Below, in pieces: positions 16,805 to 25,500 of a DNA stretch of 64,000 nt (positions within the stretch are counted from its first letter, which is position 1; every line of letters begins with the position of its first letter). The notes under the pieces are model-generated. The model worked only from the letters and a program-made list of their open reading frames with translations. It made no database searches and was not told the origin of the DNA. Position numbers and translations under genes: made by a program. Origin of the DNA: CAZHAX01 sp964530325 (GTDB taxonomy: Bacteria > Chloroflexota > Anaerolineae > B4-G1); assembly GCA_964530325.1 (NCBI GenBank), contig CAZHAX010000011.1:40684-104683 (forward strand), written 5' to 3'.

Positions 16805-18181
16805 CTATGGCTTCTCCATATCCGCGATCAAACCGTAAGCGGGACGGCCGGCACCCGAGAAGTCGATCAGGCCGTACGGGACGTTCGGATCCTTGGGTCC
16901 ATCACTCAGCTGGGAGTAGTTCAGGTTCCATAGTATCGCCAACCGGACGAAGCCCCAGTCGTGCATCAGCTGGAAGGCCTGGACATCCCACTCGGCCTGT
17001 TCCTGCGCTGTGTTGTCGTAGGCGAAGTAGAACTGCTCGTGACAGCAGCCCGCAAGGCCCTCCGACGAAGCCCATCCGAACTCCGTGACACACAGGGGTG
17101 TGTCGTAGCCGGCGTTCTGAATCCGGTTGTGATAGCCCCACAGTGTGGAATCGAACGACCAGCTGTGGTGAGGGTTGTCGAAGGGACCGCGGAATAGTGC
17201 GGTCGGATCATTATAGCCCTCGTTCCAGGCCACTCCAGGTGGCATATTGTAGCCATTGGCGTGGGCGCCGACGCAATCGCAGTACTCGAGTGCCCCGGCC
17301 TGGATCATCTGGTCTAGGTAGTCGAAGTCGTCCATCGACAGCACGCGCCCCGAACTCTCCGCTGCGTTGTTGCCGGTGGGCGAGAGCGCACCGCTGATCA
17401 CGATGATACTGGGGTCGTGGGCCTTGATGGTCTCGTAGGCCAGGCGCAGGAGTTCTACGTAACGGGTGGCGCTCACTCCCTCCGCGGTGTCCCATTCGCG
17501 GTGTATGTTCTGCTCGTTCCACACCTCAATGGCGTGCACCTGGCCCTCGTAGCGGTCCAGGAGCCGGCCAAGGAAGTCAGCGTAGAGCGAGAAGTCATCT
17601 GGGGGAGCGTTGTCCGGGTCGGAGTCTTTGTAGGAGTGTGACCAGTCCGGCGCACCGACGACGCTGAGAAGGACCTTGAGGCCCCTCTGGTTTGCCTCGT
17701 AGACTATCCAGTCGTAGCCGCTCCAGTCCATCTGTCCCTGGATCCCTTCGAAGAAGTCCCACTGCACTTGCTGCTTGACCCAGCCAAGGCCGAGCTGCTC
17801 GTCGACCTGAGTCATCATGTACGCAACGTCGCCGCCGGTGCCATTGATCGCGATGCCGTAGCCGAAGGCCTCCTCGGTCTGAGGAGTGGCGGTGGGATCG
17901 GGGAGGGTTGGCGTGGGATCCTCCGATCCATCCGTCGGCGTGGGGCTTTCGGCCGGCAAGGTGGCGGTCCCTGCGGAGTCTGTCGGAACAGCGGTTGCAG
18001 TGACAGTGGCCTCCGCCACCTCGGTACCGGCCCCGTCCTGTGGACCTACGCCGTTCGCGCCCAGCAGACCCGACACGGTGAGGTAGCCACCGACCGCTAC
18101 CAGGCCGGCCCAGCCGGCGATCGCCAGGCCGAGCTTCCTGCCGGTCAGATTGCGGCTCGCGTTGCGCATACGATCAATCAT
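16805..18181 (-). CDS. Membrane-anchored glycosidase-like protein with WNEQN variant
   Basis: A 458-residue paralogue. An N-terminal helix (about 17-40) is followed by a Thr/Pro/Ser/Ala-rich spacer to about residue 105 and one TIM-barrel domain. The acid/base motif reads EVWNEQN (Glu223; Gln replaces the usual Pro), and the nucleophile motif is CVTEFGW (Glu367), so both catalytic glutamates are present. A cysteine cluster GCCHEQ follows. ATG 18181 is preceded by GGAGGGAGC. It is the first gene of a probable operon continuing through the 401-residue paralogue, GT-C, rtcA, rnz and the zinc-ribbon gene. Substrate unknown. Confidence 0.82.
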   Translation of the reverse strand: MIDRMRNASRNLTGRKLGLAIAGWAGLVAVGGYLTVSGLLGANGVGPQDGAGTEVAEATVTATAVPTDSAGTATLPAESPTPTDGSEDPTPTLPDPTATPQTEEAFGYGIAINGTGGDVAYMMTQVDEQLGLGWVKQQVQWDFFEGIQGQMDWSGYDWIVYEANQRGLKVLLSVVGAPDWSHSYKDSDPDNAPPDDFSLYADFLGRLLDRYEGQVHAIEVWNEQNIHREWDTAEGVSATRYVELLRLAYETIKAHDPSIIVISGALSPTGNNAAESSGRVLSMDDFDYLDQMIQAGALEYCDCVGAHANGYNMPPGVAWNEGYNDPTALFRGPFDNPHHSWSFDSTLWGYHNRIQNAGYDTPLCVTEFGWASSEGLAGCCHEQFYFAYDNTAQEQAEWDVQAFQLMHDWGFVRLAILWNLNYSQLSDGPKDPNVPYGLIDFSGAGRPAYGLIADMEKP

Positions 18182-18198
18182 GCTCCCTCCAAGAGAAC

Positions 18199-18222
18199 GG
18201 GGGGCGGACGGAGTCGCCCCCC
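18199..18222 (-). terminator. Hairpin between the 1226-aa gene and the next glycosidase-like gene
   Basis: 8-bp GC stem GGGGGGCG / CGCCCCCC with an 8-nt loop. It lies after the stop of the large upstream gene and just before the 458-residue gene, so it probably ends or attenuates transcription between the two units. No clear T-run follows. Confidence 0.55.
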
Positions 18223-18306
18223 ACTATTGTGCTCGACTTCGACTGCTACCTGGGGGCGTGAGCCCCGAGCGCGAGACTGTCAGGTCTCGGTCGTCGGTTG
18301 ATGCTT

Positions 18307-21300
18307 CTACCGTGTCCCAAGCACGGCGTGCAGGCTGTCGCAGGCAGGGCAGGCACCGCCCGGCCGCAGGATAGCGTACCCGTCCTGCGGGTCGGCGCCC
18401 GCTCGCGTGAAGTCGATGTTCCAGACGATGATGACGCGGACCATGCCCGTATTGACGCTTACAGACACGGCCTCGGCCAACCAGGCAGCCTGCTGAGCGT
18501 TGTTCGTGTTCCTGGCCCACCAGAATGCGTCTGAGAATGTATTCAAGCCCTCCTGCGATGCGTAGCCCATCTCTGTGTAGAAGAGCTTGCGGGTGCCGCC
18601 GAAGGCGTAGAAGTAGGCCTCGGTCTGAGGGAGGAAGTACCAGGACGAGTGTCCTCGCCCATCGTCCGCCGGGTGGCCCGTTCGAGCAGAGGGCGGCGTC
18701 GCGCCGGCGTTGTGGTGCGCCCCGATGTAGTCCATACACTGGGTGGCGCCCGCGTTGTACATGCCCTGGATCCAGGGCACGTCGTCGCAGCCAGCTGGAC
18801 CGCACGCTCCGCCGAACCACCCCGTGGGGGCTGGCGCCGCGCTGATGACCATCGTGTTTGGATTGGCTGCCTTGATGGCGCTGTAGCAGGCACAGAGCAG
18901 CCGGGTGTACGCGCCGGGATCGATGTGGCCCGCTGCCCACTCGCGCTCGATGTTGGGCTCGTTCCAGATCTCGATCGCGTCGGCGCCTGCGGCTGCCAGT
19001 GAGGCGGTCCAGTTGGCGAAGTCCTGTTCGAAGTTCGGCTGAGTCACCATGCCCGGGCCGCCCAGGGCGCTTAGCTGGATCTTGAAGCCCTTGTTGTGGG
19101 CTGTCTGAACCACCAGGCCGGCGTCACCGGAATAGTGCACCTGGACCTTCGACCAGTTCATGCCTGAGTAGTGCATTGCATCCGAGTAGGGATGGCCCAT
19201 GTCCTTCACGTGCCCGCCTAGCTCGAACACTCCGCCGATGGCGGCCACCGGCGGCGGCGCGGACGCCTCGCCGGAGACGATCACCACGCTGGCGCCGCCT
19301 CCGGGGATATCGATATCGCCGATGACGAGCTTCCACACTCCGGTGTAGTTGCCGTCCGCCTCAGGCGCGATCAGCTCAACGCTGATGTCTACGGTGTCAC
19401 CCTGCGCCACGGCGCCCACGGGCACGCTGTCCGGGCCACCCATTTGAGTGCCGCTCAGGAAGACGAGCTCTGTGTCCGACGGCCAGTCGCAGTCGCCGCT
19501 GTTCCGCATACGCCACGTCTTCTCGAAAGACTCCCCCGGGTCGAAGGCGGTGCCGTCCGGGACTGTCACGTCAGAGACGAACGTGGCGTCCAGGCACTCG
19601 GCATCTTCCTCTGTCCATAGAGAGCCGATCCTCAGCGGCAGCCGGCCGTGGTCGAAGCCGGCGATGGAGGCCGTGACCGTGTATACTCCAGCCTCGTCCG
19701 GCGTCGTCCAGCTGTATTCAGGCTGCGCTAGGGAGGCAGACTGCTGGTCGACTGCGCCGGCGCCGCCCTCCGCTACCCAGGCCACGTTCATCCCCTCAGG
19801 CGGGAAAGCCACCGTATCGGCAAGAACCTGCCGTCGATACTCGTCCAGAACGGTGGCGACGCTCTCTGCGTTCCCGGCCGAGAGCAGGTCGACCAGCGCC
19901 ACTCCGCCTAGGTTGTACTCCGCTGCCCAGCCGAGCTTCGCTGCCAGGTTCTCCCCCGTGCCCAGCCAGATCGTGCTCGACTCTTCCTCTGCAACCTGGT
20001 AGTCGAAGGAGTAGGTGCCGACGGCCTCCTGGGGCGTAACGGCCAGCACTGAGCCAGAAAGACCCAGCTGCGCCTCGGCACCAGGCTCGTAGCTGTCCGT
20101 GCCATCGAGCGACACAGCCGCGCCGAACGGGGCGAGCGCGTCTTGGAGCGAAAGCGTGGTGCTCGCGTCTGCGTTGATCTCCCGGCTCAGCGACGACACG
20201 AGCATCATCAGCTTGTGCCGGTGTACCTGTGCAGTGGCCCAGTCCAACAGCTCCTGAACCGCCCTCTGATCGAGGTAGTACTCCGGGTCTTCCGGGAAGC
20301 GGACCTTGACGAAGTCTGCGTGTTCACCGATTGCCGCCCAGTCGTAGCCTCCCGACCCCCAACCGGTGTCGGTTTCGGCCGGTGGGTCCAGGACCACGCT
20401 CAAGAGCAACCCCTCTGCGTGGAGTGCGCCCGCCAGGGCTTCGATGAAGCTGGCGTATGCAGCTGCATACTCGGCGGGCAGCTCCCGGTAGTCGAGTTCG
20501 ATGCCGGCGAAGCCACCCTCGCTGCATAGCTGCAGGATGCTGTCGATATGGGCCTGCCCGTCGCTGCTGATGTTGGCCAGATCGGAAACCAGCCCCCAGT
20601 TCGCGGTTCCTGTGGGCGACCAGTTGCGCAGCGACGGCAGGACCGCCCAGCTTCCCTCTCCCTCGGGAGATGGCAGGTCTGCGGCGCCTCCGCTGATGCT
20701 GCCCTGGACACCCAGCGTCAGCCCGATGGGGTTCAGCTGGTCGACCATCTCAGCCGCTGGCCCGGCCGCCGTATCGTCCGGGCCCAGCAGTGACGCGGTG
20801 GTGGGTGCCGCAGGCCCTGTCTGGCCCAGGACCAGGAGAGACGGAAGCTCCGCCAGCTCGGTCGCTATGTACTCGAAGTTGAACTCGCCGGCGATCTCGC
20901 TGGGGACGAACTTCCACGATTCACCGGTCCAAGTGTACAGGTCAAGCGTCTCCCAGGGCTCGGCCCCGGCTGGCATGTCTATCTCAACCAACACTGGCTC
21001 GGCCGGTTCGCCAGAAACGTCCAGCAGGTAGACGGGACTCTCGACCGTGATGTAGTCTGGCAGCGCCGCCTTTGCCTCCAGCATCGCGTCACCCGCCCGG
21101 CCCTGGACGAAGCCCTCCTCGGAGATCGAGTCCAGGCCCACGCGAAGGCTTCCTGTGTAGTCGGCGCCGACGCTGAGCTTGATGCCGTCCGCATGCTCGA
21201 GCGGCGGGCCGCCGGGGCGGAGCGGCTTGCCGCTCAGCTCGCCCAGGCGCACACCCAACGAGAAAGGCGGCAGAAGGAGGCCGACGACAGCGATCGCGCC

Positions 21301-21987
21301 GATGACGCCGTAGAACCATCCGCCGGCCCTGAACTCCTTCGACGCGCGGGCGTACATTTTCTTTGCCCACTCCGAGTCTATTCGCGGCCCGGCCTTCTTG
21401 GTGCGGGGTTTCGCGACCTTCTCGGGCTTCGCCACCTCCGGGCTGGGCTCGCCGACCTCCGGAACCTGCCTCGCCGCTTCCAGGCGTGACTTGGCCAAGC
21501 CGAGGCGCGTTTGCGCCGGGCTTGCCGGCTGTGCTGCCTTGCGGCGCAGCAGGCTATCCCCTCGGGGCTTTCTCTCAGGGCGAGGCTTCTTCTCGCGGCG
21601 GGGCTTCTTCTCGCGAGGCGGCTTCGCCGCCTTTTCCCGCACCTTGCCACCCGACTTCGAGCTCGCCAGCAGCCGGCTGAACAGGCCCTTCTTGGGTGCA
21701 GCCGAACTCTGCGGAGAGGGCTCTCCGGGAACAGCATAGCCGCGCCTGCGCAGCTGCCGTTTCAGATCGACGAGTAGCTCTGGGGCGAATGCCTGCGGAT
21801 CGGATAGGATCCTATCCTCCCGCTCCAGCGCCGCAATAACATCGCCCACGGTCTTCATCCCGACGCCAATCAGGACGCTTCGCCCGCGGGCGCGCAGTCC
21901 CAGCTCCGTAATGGGCACATTCAGGGATGGTTGGTTGACCCCTTCTGGGCCCTTCTCTGCCTTGGGTCCGGAGACTACATCCGACAT
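18307..21987 (-). CDS. Transmembrane multidomain protein: alpha-CTD-like domain, basic linker, TM, GH18-like, NBR1-Ig, clan-A glycosidase domain
   Basis: A 1226-residue protein beginning at ATG 21987, preceded by AAGGAGGT. Residues 24-88 resemble the helix-hairpin-helix C-terminal domain of RNA polymerase alpha (PITELGLRARGRSVL, GMKTVGDVI, LVDLKRQLRRRGY). Residues 98-215 are strongly basic (repeated EKKPR). One membrane helix follows (about 224-245). Outside lie a GH18-like barrel (about 445-720, GFAGIELDYREL), an NBR1-type Ig domain (about 795-905, FEKTWRMRNSGDCDWP) and a clan-A glycosidase domain (about 915-1226) with IWNEPN (Glu1010) and YTEMGY (Glu1139). In the GH18 motif Arg stands where the catalytic Glu normally is. 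The protein therefore joins a nucleic-acid-type fold inside to carbohydrate domains outside; function unknown. Confidence 0.85.
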   Translation of the reverse strand: MSDVVSGPKAEKGPEGVNQPSLNVPITELGLRARGRSVLIGVGMKTVGDVIAALEREDRILSDPQAFAPELLVDLKRQLRRRGYAVPGEPSPQSSAAPKKGLFSRLLASSKSGGKVREKAAKPPREKKPRREKKPRPERKPRGDSLLRRKAAQPASPAQTRLGLAKSRLEAARQVPEVGEPSPEVAKPEKVAKPRTKKAGPRIDSEWAKKMYARASKEFRAGGWFYGVIGAIAVVGLLLPPFSLGVRLGELSGKPLRPGGPPLEHADGIKLSVGADYTGSLRVGLDSISEEGFVQGRAGDAMLEAKAALPDYITVESPVYLLDVSGEPAEPVLVEIDMPAGAEPWETLDLYTWTGESWKFVPSEIAGEFNFEYIATELAELPSLLVLGQTGPAAPTTASLLGPDDTAAGPAAEMVDQLNPIGLTLGVQGSISGGAADLPSPEGEGSWAVLPSLRNWSPTGTANWGLVSDLANISSDGQAHIDSILQLCSEGGFAGIELDYRELPAEYAAAYASFIEALAGALHAEGLLLSVVLDPPAETDTGWGSGGYDWAAIGEHADFVKVRFPEDPEYYLDQRAVQELLDWATAQVHRHKLMMLVSSLSREINADASTTLSLQDALAPFGAAVSLDGTDSYEPGAEAQLGLSGSVLAVTPQEAVGTYSFDYQVAEEESSTIWLGTGENLAAKLGWAAEYNLGGVALVDLLSAGNAESVATVLDEYRRQVLADTVAFPPEGMNVAWVAEGGAGAVDQQSASLAQPEYSWTTPDEAGVYTVTASIAGFDHGRLPLRIGSLWTEEDAECLDATFVSDVTVPDGTAFDPGESFEKTWRMRNSGDCDWPSDTELVFLSGTQMGGPDSVPVGAVAQGDTVDISVELIAPEADGNYTGVWKLVIGDIDIPGGGASVVIVSGEASAPPPVAAIGGVFELGGHVKDMGHPYSDAMHYSGMNWSKVQVHYSGDAGLVVQTAHNKGFKIQLSALGGPGMVTQPNFEQDFANWTASLAAAGADAIEIWNEPNIEREWAAGHIDPGAYTRLLCACYSAIKAANPNTMVISAAPAPTGWFGGACGPAGCDDVPWIQGMYNAGATQCMDYIGAHHNAGATPPSARTGHPADDGRGHSSWYFLPQTEAYFYAFGGTRKLFYTEMGYASQEGLNTFSDAFWWARNTNNAQQAAWLAEAVSVSVNTGMVRVIIVWNIDFTRAGADPQDGYAILRPGGACPACDSLHAVLGTR

Positions 21988-22174
21988 TAGACCTCCTTGA
22001 ACGCGTGGCTCTCCCGAGCCTGTCGTATTGTCACAGCCCACGTTGAACAGTGGGCCGTGGTCTTCGATCGGGAAGTATCTGAACGAGGCCGGAGCAAGCG
22101 CGAAAAAGGGCGGCTCAGGGCCGACAGGCCGCAGAGCCGCTCCCCACGCCTGCGCCCGCCACAGAGCGGGGCGT

Positions 22175-22203
22175 ATTCTATCACAGCCGGGGCCTTTTGA
22201 CAA
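22175..22203 (-). promoter_or_regulatory. Promoter of the 1226-aa membrane protein gene
   Basis: Minus-strand TTGTCA (22203-22198), 17-bp spacer, TAGAAT (22180-22175), preceded by TGTGA as in the proS promoter (extended -10). Start predicted near 22168. Confidence 0.68.
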
Positions 22204-22331
22204 ACAGGGCGTCAGAGGCTCCGCAGCCTTCTCCGGTAGCGCCCTGGTGCTGGCCTCGTGCATCGGGTCTCTACATCTGGAGGCTAATCCCGTGGGTTTG
22301 GCAAGCGAATACCCTTTTTGCGCCGTTGGGC

Positions 22332-22337
22332 TATAAT
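22332..22337 (+). promoter_or_regulatory. Candidate -10 element upstream of the sensor histidine kinase
   Basis: A perfect TATAAT in the right orientation. No good -35 lies 16-18 bp upstream, so recognition may need an activator or another sigma factor. Predicted start near 22344, leader about 170 nt. Confidence 0.4.
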
Positions 22338-22513
22338 AGGGGCCGGTACCTGGGGCCCAGGTCGACTCCGGCTCCGCCATATTCGAGCTCGCCCCGGGCG
22401 TTGCCCTGATAGCGGGCTTCCCGCAGGCCCGTCTCCGGACTGCCGCCAGGCGCTGGGATGTGGATGGTGCAGTTGCGAGCACTGGCTATTGGCAGAGCGT
22501 AGGAGGATTCAGG

Positions 22514-25500
22514 ATGGGCACGCCGCTGCGTGTGCTGCTGGTCAGCGACTCTGTAAAAGATGCCTCTCAAGTGGCCGAAGAGCTGGAGAGGAGCGGCTTC
22601 GAGCCGGCTGTCAAGCGTGTCGCCACGCAGAGGTCATACACCTCCGCGGTCACCCGGGGCCCCTGGGACGCAGTGATCTGCCGAGCGTCGGCGCGGCGCT
22701 TAGGCGTGCTCGACGCACTGGCAATCCTCAGCGAGCGTGACATCGATGTGCCCCTTGTTGTCCTCGCCGAATCGGCCGACAGCGCCCTGGCCGAGGCTGT
22801 GATCGACGCCGGCGCGAGCGACCTCATCCTCAGGGAGGATCTTCCTAGGATAGGCTTCGTCGTCCGCCGCGAGTTCCGTGAGGCTGAGGAGCGCCGGGCG
22901 CGCCGGCTACGGCAGAGTGCTCTCGCGGTCTCCGAGCGACAGAAGTCCGCAATCATTGATGGCCTGGACGGATGCCTTCTCCAAGTAGACACCGATCTGC
23001 GGGTAGTCTGGGCGAACCGGGCGGCGCTGGAGAAGCACGGTCTAACCAGGGAAACGATGACCGGCCGGTACTGCTATGAGATCACGCGAGGGCGAAGCGA
23101 GCCCTCCGAGGACTGCCCAGTCAGGCAGGCTCTTCGGACGGGTGAGCAGCACGAGGGCACGGTCTCCGAGGACCGGCGCACGTGGCTGGTGCGTGCCTAC
23201 CCGCTGCGGAACGATAGAGGCGAGGTTGAGGGCGCGGTCGAGTTCCGGCTGGAGACGACCGAGCAGGAGCAGACAGGGGAGGCGTACCGGGCCGTCATCG
23301 AACACTCGCTGCAGGGAATCATCGTGATGGGGTCAGACGGAGTCCTGTTCTGCAATCCGGCCGCCGCCGAGATTCTGGACCGCCCGGTGGAGGATCTAAG
23401 CCGCCTCTCAGTCGACGAATGGCGGGCGATGATACTGCCAGACGACCTGGAGCAGGTACAGGACAGGATCAGGAGCATACTTGCCCGGGAGCCTGCGCCA
23501 CCCCGCCAGGAGTTCCGAGTCCTGGACAGACAGGGAGCGATTCACTGGTTGGAGATGTACGCCAGCCCTATTGTATACCGGGGGATACCAGCTGTACAGG
23601 CGGCGCTGGTGGACATCTCACACCGCAAGCGTACCGACAGGGCGCTGCGTGAGTCGGAAGAGATGTACAGGACGCTTGTCAGAACGTCCCCGGACGGAGT
23701 GATATCCACCGATCTGCAAGGCAGGATCACTTTCGCTTCCCTGAGCGCTGCGCAGATGCACGGATACGAGCGGCCCGAGGAGCTGGTAGGGATGGACGGC
23801 CTGGAGCTGCTCGTTCCCGAGCAGCGCCAGCTCGGGGCGGAGCGCATGCGAGGCATCCTGGACGCCCAAGATGTGACGAGCCGGGAGTTCGAGCTTCTGC
23901 GCCGGGACGGGACGATGTTCCACGGTGATGTCAATGCCTCAGTAATCCGAGGTACTGACGGCAAACCGAGCGGCTTCATCATCACGATCCGCGACGTTAC
24001 CGAGCGGAAGGAGGCGCAGGAGTCGCTCAAGCTGAGAGTTGACCAGCTCTCGGCGCTAGCCCAGGCTTCCCAGGCCGTGACGGCCTCGCTCGAACTGGAC
24101 GAGGTGCTGGCGGAGATAGTCTCGCTCGCCAGCGAAGTGTCTGCCTCCCAGTATACGGGCGTCGTTCTGGTAGATGACAACGGAACGGTGGGGCGCAGCA
24201 CGGAGAATCTGCCGGGCATTCCTGCGCTCCACTACCGAATCCGCGAAAGGGGGCTCACTGCCTGGATCATCAGGACGGGCCGTGCGGCCATAGTTGACGA
24301 GATTGAGGCCAACGGCTCGGTGCGGCCGGATCTCGGGTACGGGGCGCCCCGGTTCGCCAATCCGCCGATCGTTCAGGCCGGCATCAAGTCGCTGGCTGGC
24401 CTACCATTGGCCGTCAAGGGGCGCTTGCTGGGCGTGCTCTACCTGCACAGTCCCCGCGTCGGCGCCTTCAGCGGGCAGCTGTCGATCCTGACAGCCTTCG
24501 CCAATCAAGTGGCGGTTGCCATTGAGAATGCCAGGCTGTTCCAGGCCGAGGAGCGCCAGATGCAGCGCCTTCGCCTACTGGCAGAAGCTGCCCGAATCGC
24601 AGCAACCACCCTCGATGCGGAAGAGCTTCTCCAGGCGATTGCTGAGAGCATCCGCGCTCGATTTGCGTTCCCGATAGTGGGCCTGCTCACGCTGGATGAG
24701 GACCGGGAGGCTCTCGTGCTGCGTGGCGCCAGCACGGACGACGCCGCGTCCAAGAAGAAGATAGAGGTGGGCAAGTATACCTTGCCTATCGGGCGCGGGG
24801 TCATCGGCCGAGTGGCGCGGACCGGCAAGCCTCAGCTTGTCCCGGACGTCAGCGTCGACCCTTACTTCTTCAGCGTCTACGACGTCCCGGTCCAGTCTGC
24901 TCTCTGGGTGCCCATCCTGGACGAGGGCCGGGTGGTAGGCGTCCTGGGCGCCGAGTGCTACGACCGGGGCAGGTTCGATGAGGAGGACCAGTCTCTGATG
25001 GAGGCACTGGCGGACACGGTGGCCATCGGTCTCCGCAACGCCCGTCTCTACGAGGAGACGCTGCGACGCGTCAAGGAGCTGACGCTCCTGAACCGTATCG
25101 CGGCCGCCTTCGGGACGGCCATCGATATGGACACATTGATCGACGTTGGCCTGGAAGGACTGCACGAGCTCTCCCAGGCCGACCGCACCTACTTCATCGC
25201 CGCTCGCTGGGATGACCAGGTATGCGAGGTAACACACGAGCGGATCGCGAAAGGCGTCAGGCCAAGCGTCGGCCTGGGCGTACCGCTGGATGACCTGGCA
25301 GCTGAGTTGCGTTCGCTTCAGGCGGGCCAGCCCTTTGCCGTGGTCGATACGGCCACAGATCCCCGTATCGGGCCTTCGCGGCAAGGATACGCGTCGCGAG
25401 GCGTGCAGTCCGCGCTGCTCGTTCCTGTCAACGTGGGCAAGCGCCTCCACGGAGCGTTGGGGTTCGAGTACTGCCGAGGCAAGCACGCCTGGGAGCCGGA

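Larger units (their letters stand above)
21988..22513. other. Divergent intergenic region between the 1226-aa gene and the sensor kinase
   Basis: 526 nt without a credible gene. It holds a minus-strand promoter (22175-22203), a plus-strand TATAAT (22332-22337), a perfect Shine-Dalgarno for the minus gene (AAGGAGGT just before 21987) and AGGAGG at 22501-22506 for the kinase. Both genes therefore have leaders of about 170-180 nt, long for this genome. I see no known riboswitch in either. Confidence 0.6.

Noticed and set aside
22298..22337. TTGGCA at 22298-22303 as -35 for the sensor kinase TATAAT
   Set aside because: The spacer would be 28 bp, far outside the workable range.
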